NCBI GenBank assembly: GCA_035515795.1
Contig: DATJAY010000034.1
Coordinates: 1 to 62,009 of the forward strand
Direction: 5' to 3'
DNA from: Candidatus Acidiferrales bacterium
GTDB taxonomy: Bacteria > Bacteroidota > Ignavibacteria > Kryptoniales > JAKASW01
Length of the DNA: 62,009 bases
Shown here: positions 26,414 to 35,415 of the stretch, piece by piece
Layout of the letters: the number at the start of each line of letters is the position of its first letter
Numbering within the stretch: position 1 is the first letter of the stretch
The notes under the pieces: generated by a model
Told to the model about the DNA's origin: nothing
Database searches by the model: none
What the model saw: only the letters and a program-made list of their open reading frames with translations
Translations under genes and position numbers: made by a program

Positions 26414-27061
26414 TTAATTCTTTGGTTCCTGTTCTGTTCCATCCTGGCCCGGCGACGCAACAATAACTTTCGCATGCTTGATGATCTTTCCATTAAGGGC
26501 GTAACCGCGTTCTACTTCTTCGACAATCGTGCCCGGCTTTACATCCTCCCTCTGTACCTGCATGAGTACATCATGGTACGTTACGTCGAACTCTTTTCCG
26601 ACCGACTCAATCGGCTTAAGCCCTTTGTCCTCAAGGAGCTTATAAAGCTTTTGATAAATAAGCTCTATGCCTTTCTTGAAGGATTCATTTTCCGAATTCT
26701 TCTTTCCGTTTTCCAGTGCCCGTTGAAAATCGTCGAGAACCGGAATGAGATCCTTGATTATTTTTTCATTTGAAAATTTCACGAAGTCGGTCTTATCCGC
26801 CTCAACTCTTTTTCGGAAATTATCGAACTCGGCTGCAAGCCGCAGGAGCTGGTCCTTATACGTTCCGACCAACGCTTCTGTTTCGCCGAGTTGTTTCTGG
26901 AGTTTTTCAAAATCATTTTCAATTTGTTTCTCTGTCTCGACCGTGCTAGCGTTATCTTCACCTAAGTTCTCTTTGTTTGCCATATTCTCCTTATTTTCAG
27001 TTTCTCTCTCCCGGGAGTTCTTTCCGGAAGGGTTCTTCTCTCTGTCTTTTGTTTCTGACAT
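26414..27061 (-). CDS. grpE: GrpE nucleotide exchange factor
   Basis: 215 residues. An acidic, Lys/Glu/Asn-rich disordered N-terminus (1-60), a long coiled coil (about 65-130) and the C-terminal beta-wing domain ending in AKVIVA. Releases ADP from DnaK. The frame is open to 27112 inside hrcA, but the Met at 27061 (MSETKDRE) just after the hrcA stop is the natural start, seven bases downstream. Confidence 0.96.
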   Translation of the reverse strand: MSETKDREKNPSGKNSRERETENKENMANKENLGEDNASTVETEKQIENDFEKLQKQLGETEALVGTYKDQLLRLAAEFDNFRKRVEADKTDFVKFSNEKIIKDLIPVLDDFQRALENGKKNSENESFKKGIELIYQKLYKLLEDKGLKPIESVGKEFDVTYHDVLMQVQREDVKPGTIVEEVERGYALNGKIIKHAKVIVASPGQDGTEQEPKN

Positions 27062-27068
27062 ATTACAA

Positions 27069-28094
27069 TTATGAGCTGAGTTTGTTTGAAATAACTTTTG
27101 CAACGAAGTCAACGAGCGGGATGAGCCGGGAGTATTGCATCCTGCGAGGTCCTACCACTCCGACGGTACCTTTTATCGCTCCGACTTCATACCGTGCCGT
27201 TATCAGACTGTAATCTTTCAGTTTTGCCTCTTCATTTTCTGAACCGACCTTCACCGTGATGGATTCCGTCTTATCGGTTTTCTCAAGTATATGGAGGATT
27301 ACATTTTCGTCGCCGAGGATTTCTAATATCCCCTTCAGGTTCTCGGGCAGGTCAAATTCAGGCTGAGAAAGAATTCCTTGCGGCATTCCAATGTGGACTT
27401 TATCGGTCTCCGGTGTGGCTGAAAAGATCTTATCGCCCATGCTCGCAAGCCGGCTGATGACATTTTCACCAGCGTAATCCCCGACGCGCTCGATGATCGT
27501 GTCCCGTATTTCCGATAATTTCAATCCGCTGAGTTTTTCATTCAGGATAGAATTAATCTTTCTCAGTCTCTCATCGCTCACTTCGGTTTCAATCTCCAGT
27601 ACAATCGTCCTTATCAGGCCGCTTTCGAGAGAGATCACCACCAGAATCTTGCACGAGTTTAACGGAACGAGTTCCAGTTTTGTCAAAGTTGCTTCTCCGA
27701 AATACGGAGCGGAGACAAGACTCAGTTGTTTTGAGACTTTGCCGAGGAGTTTCGATGCCTCACTCAATAGTTCGCCTGAATCTGACGACGAATTTAGTCC
27801 ATCAGAAATTTTTGCGCGATCGTCATCGTCAAGCTCGTCCAGAGAAATCAGTGAGTCAAGATAGATCCTGTAACCTCTGTCTGTGGGAACTCTTCCCGCC
27901 GACGTGTGCGGATGGTTTAAGTAGCCGAGCTGCTCAAGTTGTGCCATGACGTGCCTTATCGTTGCGGGACTAAGATTTTCCGGCATCTTTTTCGCAATAA
28001 ATTTCGACGCCACGGGATTAGCCGTAAGAATAAAGTCGTGAATGACTTCTCTCAAAACTTCCTTTTCTCTGTGAGTTAATTCGTTCGTTGCCAT
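27069..28094 (-). CDS. hrcA: Heat-inducible transcription repressor HrcA
   Basis: 341 residues. An N-terminal winged helix (LTHREKEVLREVIHDFI, VASKFIAKKM, ATIRHVMAQLEQLGYL) and the GAF-like core ending VGVVGPRRMQYSRLIPLVDF are diagnostic. HrcA normally represses by binding CIRCE (TTAGCACTC-N9-GAGTGCTAA). No CIRCE is seen upstream; a different AT-rich palindrome overlaps the promoter. First gene of hrcA-grpE-dnaJ. Confidence 0.97.
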   Translation of the reverse strand: MATNELTHREKEVLREVIHDFILTANPVASKFIAKKMPENLSPATIRHVMAQLEQLGYLNHPHTSAGRVPTDRGYRIYLDSLISLDELDDDDRAKISDGLNSSSDSGELLSEASKLLGKVSKQLSLVSAPYFGEATLTKLELVPLNSCKILVVISLESGLIRTIVLEIETEVSDERLRKINSILNEKLSGLKLSEIRDTIIERVGDYAGENVISRLASMGDKIFSATPETDKVHIGMPQGILSQPEFDLPENLKGILEILGDENVILHILEKTDKTESITVKVGSENEEAKLKDYSLITARYEVGAIKGTVGVVGPRRMQYSRLIPLVDFVAKVISNKLSS

Positions 28095-28112
28095 CGAAAT
28101 TTACAAGAAACC

Positions 28113-28134
28113 ATTAAATTTTATAAAATTTAAT
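28113..28134. promoter_or_regulatory. Perfect 22-base AT-rich palindrome at the hrcA promoter
   Basis: ATTAAATTTT (28113-28122) and AAAATTTAAT (28125-28134) around a central AT: a complete palindrome, 19 bases upstream of the hrcA start codon. It covers the -10 hexamer and the likely transcription start, the ideal place for a repressor. It is not CIRCE-like. Confidence 0.7.
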
Positions 28135-28155
28135 ATTTTTGAGATAGCCAATCAA
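28127..28155 (-). promoter_or_regulatory. Candidate hrcA promoter
   Basis: On the minus strand TTGATT (28155-28150), 17-base spacer, TAAATT (28132-28127), giving a leader of about 25 bases. Identical hexamers and spacing to the gltA and TPP-riboswitch promoters. Confidence 0.6.
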
Positions 28156-28255
28156 GGAACTGACGACAGGGCAAACGTAAAAAGCACGGGAGAAAAGAGA
28201 TAGATGCGTGTTCGCTGTCTTGCATCTGCCGGGAGTTGGAATTAATATTTCATCA

Positions 28256-29473
28256 ATGCGATCTTCTAATCCATCTTCGATCACATTAAAAGCCGGGCTG
28301 CTCCTCGTTGCAGTTTTCATTGCGGCGGGTATTTTGATCTATACACAATCTTTGGTAAGACAATTGATCGAGCGGGAAGTGAGAATCGCCCATTTGTATG
28401 CAAGCTCCCTTCAGTATTTGGCAAGTGACCAATCGCCGTCTCAAGATTACAGCTTCATTTTCGACGATGTCCTGAGTTCGATAGACTTTCCGATGATTCT
28501 TACGGACAGCAGTGATGTTCCCTTCATGCCATACGAACGCAATATTAGAAACATCCGTCTTGACACAACTATCTCTTTTGCCGAACAGCGCGCTTACCTT
28601 GAAAGACTTATGAAGAGGATGGATGCGCAGTATCCGCCGATAAAGGTCACACTCGGGAAAATTGTCCTGAGCGAAGTCCATTACGGAGAGTCAAACCTCG
28701 TTACACAACTTCGATACGTACCTTATGTTGAGTTCACGGTCGCCGGGCTTTTCATTCTGCTGGGATACGTTGCGTTCAGCTATATCAAAAGGAGTGAGCA
28801 ATCAAATATCTGGGTAGGAATGGCGAGAGAGACAGCGCACCAGCTTGGCACGCCGCTTTCAAGCTTGATGGGATGGATAGAAATGATGAAGGATGATGTC
28901 GGTGGGAAGCGAAGAACCGAGATCATTTCCGATATTGAGCAGGATGTGAGCAGATTAAATAAAGTCGCCATGCGGTTTTCAAAAATCGGATCGGTGCCGG
29001 AATTGAAGGCCATCTGTGTGGGTGATGCGATCGAGAATGTTCTATCGTATTTCAGCAAGAGAATTCCTCAAACCGGGAAAAAAGTCTCATTGACTTTCAC
29101 AGGAGACCGCTCCTTGTGGGCCAAATTTAACTCGGAACTTTTCGAATGGGTTCTGGAAAATCTGATTAAGAATTCTCTGGATGCCATCGAAGATAATGAC
29201 GGAAAGATAAACATAAATCTCTCGAGAGAAAACGGTTTTGTCGCGATCGACGTCAATGATACGGGGAAAGGCATCGACATGAAATTCAGGCGAGACATTT
29301 TCAGACCCGGTTATTCGACTAAGAAACGAGGCTGGGGGCTTGGATTGAGTCTCGCAAAGAGGATTGTGGAGTCATACCATGATGGTGAAATTTTTTTAAA
29401 AGAGAGCAAGATCGGAAAAGGATCGACGTTCAGAATAAGATTAAGAGCGGAAGATCCAGATTACAACGCATAA
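28256..29473 (+). CDS. Orphan sensor histidine kinase
   Basis: 405 residues from the ATG at 28256; the frame stays open to a GTG at 28208 and the choice is not settled. Membrane helices at about 9-30 and 158-178 flank an extracytoplasmic domain of about 125 residues; there is no HAMP. The kinase core has His195 in HQLGTPLSS, N box NLIKNSLDAI, G1 DTGKGID and G2 GWGLGLSLA. No response regulator lies beside it, so it signals to a distant partner. Divergent from hrcA with 161 bases between. Confidence 0.93.
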   Translation: MRSSNPSSITLKAGLLLVAVFIAAGILIYTQSLVRQLIEREVRIAHLYASSLQYLASDQSPSQDYSFIFDDVLSSIDFPMILTDSSDVPFMPYERNIRNIRLDTTISFAEQRAYLERLMKRMDAQYPPIKVTLGKIVLSEVHYGESNLVTQLRYVPYVEFTVAGLFILLGYVAFSYIKRSEQSNIWVGMARETAHQLGTPLSSLMGWIEMMKDDVGGKRRTEIISDIEQDVSRLNKVAMRFSKIGSVPELKAICVGDAIENVLSYFSKRIPQTGKKVSLTFTGDRSLWAKFNSELFEWVLENLIKNSLDAIEDNDGKININLSRENGFVAIDVNDTGKGIDMKFRRDIFRPGYSTKKRGWGLGLSLAKRIVESYHDGEIFLKESKIGKGSTFRIRLRAEDPDYNA

Positions 29474-29566
29474 CTAATTCATTCGCACCGGCATCCTGAG
29501 GCGGCTTGTCGCTTGTTTGGCGTTTAAGCTCGCACTGTTGGTCATGCGAGGCTCTATCAGCATCGA

Positions 29567-31369
29567 TTATGTAGGAACTTCTCGTTTACTCCTCCAACTT
29601 GTTAAAGACCGATGCGCTTCCACCACTGATTCTTCTTCAATTTGTTTAAGTCTCGAAGAGATAACGTTCGCCCGTCCGAGATATCCGATTAACTTTTTCG
29701 GATTTTGTCTTTCAACTACGGGCAGCCTCCCGATATTGTTCTTAAGCATTTTCGACACCGCGTCATAAACACTCTCGTCAGCGTAGGTCACCACCAATTT
29801 GGTTGCCGCTATATTAAGAACGTTTTCATCGGATTTGTTTTTATCGATTGCCTTTAAGAGGTCTCCCTGGGTGACTATCCCGATCAGTCCTTCTTGTTCA
29901 TCGAGTACAGGATATGCCTTGTGGGAACTGTACTCCGGGTCATTACGTGCGATTTTGTCCGCCAGATTCCCGACAGTGTCTTTTGCGTAAACCACGGCAG
30001 GATTTCTGTCCATCACATCCCGGACCGGAGTAAGCCGCAGAACGTCGGTGTCGTATTCCTGAAACACATGCACGCCTCTTCGTGCGAGTTTCTCGGTCAT
30101 GATAGAATTTTTGAGGAAGGATATCGCGATTGCCGATGCGATTACACCGACGAGCATGAGAGGCAGAATTGCATCATAGTCCCGGGTAATCTCAAAGGAA
30201 AAGACTATAAATGCAAAAGTAGAGCGAGCTGCGGCTCCGAAAACCGCGCCCATGGCAACGAGTGCGAATGCGCCAGGCGATAGGTTCGCCGTTGGAATTA
30301 GATGATTCACGACAACTGCGAATGAGCCTCCCATTGCTGCGCTTGCCATAAACATCGGGGCCAGAAGTCCGCCTGATGTTCCGGAACCCAGCGACACGAG
30401 CAAAGCGATGGATTTGAAGATCATCAGTAGAAGAAGAATCTTCAGCGCAATGTTGTTGTTCAGTATATCGGAGATAGTATCGTAGCCTACGCCGAACACG
30501 CGTGGAATGAAGAAACCGATGACCCCGAGTCCCAGCGCGCCGATCGCAGGCCACCATAGAGAATCGATCGGCAATTTCTCAAACTGGTCCTCAGTCCAAT
30601 AAAGAGCTTTCGTGAAGACTATTGCTCCGATTCCACAGAGGACACCAAGCACGACAAAGTATACCGCGTTCCTGGCGATGTCAAAATCGAGTGAACCCGT
30701 GTGGAACATCGGGCCGGGTCCAAGAAGTTTAAATCTAGCGGCAGTTGCTACTGCAGTCGCTATGACAAGAGGAATGAACGACCGCGGCTTGAATTCAAAC
30801 AGAAGCAGTTCCACCGCGAGGATAACCCCGGCAATTGGTGTGCTGAAGGTTGCTGCCATTCCCGCGCCCGCGCCGCAGGCCAGAAGGATTTTTCGCTCGG
30901 ACGCGGTCGTTGGTATAAATTGGCCAAGGAGTGAACCAATGGCGCCGCCTGTCTGGATGATCGGGCCTTCGGCGCCGAACGGTCCGCCGGTGCCGATCGC
31001 GATTGCGGCTGAGAGCGGCTTCAGTATCGCCACCTTTCCGGAAATCTTGCTTTTATTAATTACAACCGCCTCGATAGCTTCTGGAATTCCGTGCCCCTTT
31101 ATTTTCGACGTCCCATATTTCGCCATTACGCCGACAATCAGCCCTCCAATCACCGGCACTAATATTACAAGTATCCCGATGTTGTTGTATTGCGGACTGA
31201 CGAATTGAAATGAATAACGGTGATAGAATGAAAGATTGGTGAACAATCCGATCAGATTGTACAGCACGAATGAGACGATGCCGGCAATCAACCCGATCAG
31301 GCCGCCAAGAAATGATAAGAAGAAGAGTCGAGATCGTGAACCGGTTGAGTTTGTATGATCTATTTCCAT
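29567..31369 (-). CDS. CLC-family chloride transporter with C-terminal CBS pair
   Basis: 600 residues. A CLC membrane core (about 1-440, ten or more hydrophobic helices) with the anion motifs GHGIPEA (Ser of GSGIP replaced by His), gating glutamate in FGAEGPIIQ, GSGTSGGLLAP, and the chloride-coordinating Tyr in RDYDAILP. A glutamate in LLFEFKP aligns with proton glutamate E203 of E. coli ClC, so H+/Cl- exchange rather than channel activity is inferred. Two CBS domains (about 450-580) suggest regulation by an adenine nucleotide. Convergent with the kinase gene. Confidence 0.93.
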   Translation of the reverse strand: MEIDHTNSTGSRSRLFFLSFLGGLIGLIAGIVSFVLYNLIGLFTNLSFYHRYSFQFVSPQYNNIGILVILVPVIGGLIVGVMAKYGTSKIKGHGIPEAIEAVVINKSKISGKVAILKPLSAAIAIGTGGPFGAEGPIIQTGGAIGSLLGQFIPTTASERKILLACGAGAGMAATFSTPIAGVILAVELLLFEFKPRSFIPLVIATAVATAARFKLLGPGPMFHTGSLDFDIARNAVYFVVLGVLCGIGAIVFTKALYWTEDQFEKLPIDSLWWPAIGALGLGVIGFFIPRVFGVGYDTISDILNNNIALKILLLLMIFKSIALLVSLGSGTSGGLLAPMFMASAAMGGSFAVVVNHLIPTANLSPGAFALVAMGAVFGAAARSTFAFIVFSFEITRDYDAILPLMLVGVIASAIAISFLKNSIMTEKLARRGVHVFQEYDTDVLRLTPVRDVMDRNPAVVYAKDTVGNLADKIARNDPEYSSHKAYPVLDEQEGLIGIVTQGDLLKAIDKNKSDENVLNIAATKLVVTYADESVYDAVSKMLKNNIGRLPVVERQNPKKLIGYLGRANVISSRLKQIEEESVVEAHRSLTSWRSKREVPT

Positions 31370-31602
31370 TTACTCCTCATAAAAAATTGATTCTGATGAT
31401 TGAACAAATGATTTTTGCTTTTAGTTCTGAAAGAAAAAGATGGAGATTAGATCGTACCAGATTTTTTGAGAGCAATACTTTTAGAAGTTAGCTTTCAATG
31501 CCCCATGGAAAGAAGTGCACAGAGGAGACAAGTGATAACAAGGAAACATTTTGCCACCGATTTGATGTTAAGAATTTGCATAAGTGCAAAGGAGAAGTGA
31601 CG

Positions 31603-33741
31603 ATGATAGGAATAAAGACAGTATTATTGCTGATGTCGATAACATTATGCCTGACTCAATCCGCTTCTTCTAAGACTGTTCCCCGCAGAGTGTCTTCGAC
31701 GACGCCGAAGGCGGGAATACAAATCGTCGGCGTGTCACCATACCAGCTTGTCCAGCTTTATGGTTCGGCAGGGAGCTCGATGTATCCAACCTCCGGTTTC
31801 AGCACTGTCGGCGAGAAGACCACCGTATTCCTGCGGGCGATGGATTCAACAGGCGGGACGATTCAATCGGTGAGCTGGTCGGTGGTTGATCCGAACGGCG
31901 GCCACGCGCTGATCGACAGCGCAAGCGCACCCTTTACGACTATCACTCCGGACACGACAGGAGAATATACAATCAATCTTCAATTAACGACTGCAGGAGG
32001 GAGTTCTCAATCTTCAGCTACGATCACTTCCGCAAACTATGTGGGAGTCGGCTCGGTCGGAATTTTCACGAACGACACAATGGCAACTGACAACCATTAC
32101 GCCAAGTTTCCTCAGTGCGCTTACTGCCACGAATTCCTCACGCCGGCCACCGATCCCACGGCAGGAGTTCAAAAGTGGGCGCTGACCGTGCACGCAAATA
32201 CGTTCAGGAACAGGATCAACGGTACTATGGGATATTTTGCCGGTCTGTGCGAGAAGTGCCATACAACCGGATACAATCCGCAGGCTGAGAATGGGAACTT
32301 CGCAAACGTTGCAAGCCAGGCAGGGTGGACTTTTCCAACTTCACTTGTTGACACGAACTTTGCACATCTTTATAACTCGTCGTCGCAACTTGCGCAACTG
32401 GCGAGCGTCGGATGTGAAAGCTGCCATGGCCCCGGCGACCAACATGCCGGTGATCCATCTAAGATTTCAGTTTCTCTTAGCGCATCGGTTTGTATGAGAT
32501 GCCATGATTCACCGCCATATTACAACATAGGACGCATGTGGGTATCGAGCCCGCATGACAGCGGGATGAGTGCAATTCAAGCGGAAGAAGCCACAGTAAA
32601 CAGCGGCTCCGCCACTTGTGCAAAGTGCCATAATGGATCAGGATTTTTTGACTTCGCGAGCAACAATGACCTGCAGTCTTCTTACGATCCCATGCCGCTC
32701 ACATGCGCGGGATGCCACAATCCACACGATGCTTCTAATCCGTACCAGCTTAGAAAGGTAACTGCCGATAGTCTAAAGAACGGCTTTGGTATAACAGAGG
32801 GTGGTGCAGGCGTGTTGTGCATGAATTGCCATCGCTCGAGGGCGAGCGCAAATATCGCGGTCTCGAGTGGCTGGGTCGCATTCTTTGGTCCGCACGAAGG
32901 GCCGCAAACCGACATATTCTTTGGCGAAAACGGCTATCAATTTGGCGACAGCTCAATAACAGGGCTCAACACTCACACCCAGCTTACGGATGCCTGCGTG
33001 ACATGCCACATGGCTTCGGATACGCTTGATCCCAAGGCTACAAATTTGTTGGGCGGCCACACCTGGAAGATGAGCGGGCCGGATAGCGTCGGGAACCAGG
33101 TCGACAATACAACAGCCTGCCAATCATGTCATGGTCCGATCACCGATTTTGATCAGATACCTGCTCCATATGACTATGCCGGCATAGCTGACGGAGGGCC
33201 GATACCTGGAGTGCAGACCGAAGTTCAGGCTCTCCTCAATAAGCTGGCATCGCTGCTGCCTGATTCGGTAATCTCAAATCCGAACAGTGCCACTGTCGGC
33301 AAAGGACTGACGCGGAGACAGCTTGGTGCGCTATACGATTACCTCTTGGTTTCAAAAGACGGAAGTTTAGGAATCCATAATGCCAAATACACATTCGCTT
33401 TGCTGACGGGTGCAATCGGCACGTTGACCGGCGTGAAACAAATTAACGAGCAGGTTCCGCACTCATATGTGCTTGAGCAGAACTACCCTAATCCTTTTAA
33501 CCCCACCACGATGATTGATTTCTCAGTCCCGAGAGCAGGGATGGTAAACATATCGATCTACAATTCTGTCGGCCAGCTTGTCAAAGTTTTAACTAACGAC
33601 AACTATTCTCCCGGCAAGTATCAAGTATTATGGGACGGCACAAATGGAGGAGGAAATCCAGTGGCAAGCGGCGTCTATTTCTACAGACTTGTTACTCGTG
33701 ACGGGAATATGCAAGTCAAAAAAATGATCTTGCTGAAATAG
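31603..33741 (+). CDS. Secreted nine-haem cytochrome c with T9SS sorting domain
   Basis: 712 residues. Signal peptide (1-22), an Ig/PKD-like domain (about 35-130), then nine CxxCH haem-binding motifs (CAYCH, CEKCH, CESCH, CMRCH, CAKCH, CAGCH, CMNCH, CVTCH, CQSCH) between about 165 and 515. The C-terminal about 90 residues form a type A type IX secretion domain (EQNYPNPFNPTT, then SGVYFYRL, ending KKMILLK). It should be exported across the outer membrane and take part in surface electron transfer. The frame opens at 31498, but the ATG at 31603 has an AAAGGAG site and begins the signal peptide. A weak promoter candidate (TTGAGA 31466, TAGCTT 31489) lies upstream. Confidence 0.94.
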   Translation: MIGIKTVLLLMSITLCLTQSASSKTVPRRVSSTTPKAGIQIVGVSPYQLVQLYGSAGSSMYPTSGFSTVGEKTTVFLRAMDSTGGTIQSVSWSVVDPNGGHALIDSASAPFTTITPDTTGEYTINLQLTTAGGSSQSSATITSANYVGVGSVGIFTNDTMATDNHYAKFPQCAYCHEFLTPATDPTAGVQKWALTVHANTFRNRINGTMGYFAGLCEKCHTTGYNPQAENGNFANVASQAGWTFPTSLVDTNFAHLYNSSSQLAQLASVGCESCHGPGDQHAGDPSKISVSLSASVCMRCHDSPPYYNIGRMWVSSPHDSGMSAIQAEEATVNSGSATCAKCHNGSGFFDFASNNDLQSSYDPMPLTCAGCHNPHDASNPYQLRKVTADSLKNGFGITEGGAGVLCMNCHRSRASANIAVSSGWVAFFGPHEGPQTDIFFGENGYQFGDSSITGLNTHTQLTDACVTCHMASDTLDPKATNLLGGHTWKMSGPDSVGNQVDNTTACQSCHGPITDFDQIPAPYDYAGIADGGPIPGVQTEVQALLNKLASLLPDSVISNPNSATVGKGLTRRQLGALYDYLLVSKDGSLGIHNAKYTFALLTGAIGTLTGVKQINEQVPHSYVLEQNYPNPFNPTTMIDFSVPRAGMVNISIYNSVGQLVKVLTNDNYSPGKYQVLWDGTNGGGNPVASGVYFYRLVTRDGNMQVKKMILLK

Positions 33742-33758
33742 TGAGACTACTGAGATCA

Positions 33759-33850
33759 GAGAGTCCGGTCGTGAGTAAGGACTCTCCGATTCCTAAATTC
33801 TGGGGACAACTCGGATCTCAATCCGCACAATTCAGATGCGGATTGATTTA
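33759..33850 (+). terminator. Two hairpins after the cytochrome gene, possible terminator
   Basis: First stem GAGAGTCC (33759-33766) with GGACTCTC (33779-33786); second stem AATCCGCA (33820-33827) with TGCGGATT (33837-33844), followed by GATTTAAAT. Both arms are perfect, but the T-run is poor, so termination is likely rather than certain. Confidence 0.5.
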
Positions 33851-34002
33851 AATGCCATTCATCAATTATATTTTTGTGCAGTCACAGTTGAACTCTATCA
33901 TTTGGGTCCCAGAGAGGACTTTTGATAAAAAGCACTATTTGGCGGAAAATTGTGGACAATCATTTCAAATTTCAAAGACTTCATTAATTCCTAGGAGAAA
34001 TA

Positions 34003-35409
34003 ATGGCTGAACTGAAGAAGTATGATCTTGTTGTGCTCGGCGGGGGGCCTGGCGGATACGTGGCGGCTATTCGCGCGGGTCAACTCGGGATGAAGGTCGG
34101 ATGCGTCGAGCGCGACAGGCTCGGTGGAATTTGTCTTAACTGGGGCTGTATACCATCAAAAGCACTTCTCAAGAGTGCGGAGGTGATGTCCTTGTTCAAA
34201 GAATCCAAGGAGTACGGAATCACCTACGAAAATCTCAAAGTCGATTTTAAGAAAGTCATAAAGAGGAGCCGCGATGCGGCGAATAGGTTGTCTCAGGGAG
34301 TAGAATATCTTTTCAAGAAGAACAAGATTGAGAAGATTAGTGGAACAGGAAAATTCTTGAATCCCAGAACTCTCGCTGTAGTCGATAATTATGGTAAGGA
34401 AGTGACGCAGGTCGAGGGAAAAAACATAATAATCTCAACCGGAGCAAGACCACGTGATCTGCCAGGTATTAAGATCGATAGGAAAAAAGTAGTTACAAGC
34501 ACCGAAGCAATGACACTAGAGTCGATACCCAAAGACATGGTAATTATTGGGGCAGGTGCTATCGGAGCGGAGTTCGCGTACTTCTGCAACGCATTCGGTA
34601 CAAAAGTCACTTTGATTGAAATGATGTCGAATATACTTCCTCTTGAAGATATGGAAGTTACTGCACAGCTTGAAAGGGAATTCAAGAAGCAAGGGATTGA
34701 AGTGTTGACGGAAACGAAAGTCGAATCCGCCGCCGCCTCTGGGAATGGTGTGTCAGTTAAGGTTGTCAATAAGAAAGGTTCACAGGAACTCAAGGCTGAA
34801 ATCGCCCTTGTTGCAGTCGGCATTCAAGGGAATTCGGACAACCTCGGGTTAGAAAGTATTGGGGTGCAGGTTGAGAAATCGTGGATAAAAGCTGACAAGA
34901 CGAACTACAAGACCGCAGTAAATGGTATCTATGCAATCGGTGATGTCATCGGGCCGCCGTGGCTTGCACACGTCGCCTCGGCGGAGGGAATCCGATGCGT
35001 GGAAGGAATTGCCGGAGTCGAGTCCGAGCCGTTGGATTACAACAGCATTCCCGGTTGCACGTATTGTCAGCCCCAGGTGGCAAGCATAGGAATTACGGAG
35101 GCGAAGGCAAAAGAGCTTAACTATGAAACTAAGATCGGCAGATTTCCGTTCACAGCTAATGGAAAGGCTATCGCAGCCAATGAAGCTGTCGGCTTTGTGA
35201 AATTGATTTTTGATGCGAAATACGGCGAGTTGCTTGGCGCGCATATTATCGGACATGGTGCGACCGAGCTGATTGCCGAGTTGGGTGTGGCGAAGAAACT
35301 TGAAACTACACCACTGGAGATTATCCGCACTGTCCATGCACATCCGACACTGAGCGAAGCCGTTAAGGGAGCCGCCGAAGAAGCGCTCGGACAATCAATA
35401 GATATTTGA
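34003..35409 (+). CDS. lpdA: Dihydrolipoyl dehydrogenase (E3)
   Basis: 468 residues. FAD-dependent reoxidation of dihydrolipoamide with NAD+, shared by 2-oxoacid dehydrogenase complexes. FAD motif LGGGPGGYVAA, redox disulfide Cys44/Cys49 in GGICLNWGCIPSK, NAD motif IGAGAIGAEFA, and the C-terminal His-Glu pair in VHAHPTLSEAV. ATG with ribosome site TAGGAG. First gene of a block encoding everything needed for lipoylated E2 complexes; the only E3 gene in it. Confidence 0.97.
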   Translation: MAELKKYDLVVLGGGPGGYVAAIRAGQLGMKVGCVERDRLGGICLNWGCIPSKALLKSAEVMSLFKESKEYGITYENLKVDFKKVIKRSRDAANRLSQGVEYLFKKNKIEKISGTGKFLNPRTLAVVDNYGKEVTQVEGKNIIISTGARPRDLPGIKIDRKKVVTSTEAMTLESIPKDMVIIGAGAIGAEFAYFCNAFGTKVTLIEMMSNILPLEDMEVTAQLEREFKKQGIEVLTETKVESAAASGNGVSVKVVNKKGSQELKAEIALVAVGIQGNSDNLGLESIGVQVEKSWIKADKTNYKTAVNGIYAIGDVIGPPWLAHVASAEGIRCVEGIAGVESEPLDYNSIPGCTYCQPQVASIGITEAKAKELNYETKIGRFPFTANGKAIAANEAVGFVKLIFDAKYGELLGAHIIGHGATELIAELGVAKKLETTPLEIIRTVHAHPTLSEAVKGAAEEALGQSIDI

Positions 35410-35415
35410 AGTGAA

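Noticed and set aside
28095-28255. CIRCE element upstream of hrcA
   Set aside because: The arms TTAGCACTC and GAGTGCTAA are absent; only the AT-rich palindrome is present.
30612-31208. 198-codon plus-strand ORF opposite the CLC gene
   Set aside because: Lies wholly antisense to a clear CLC transporter; its Pro/Ala/Ile-rich product is what the reverse frame of membrane-protein codons gives.
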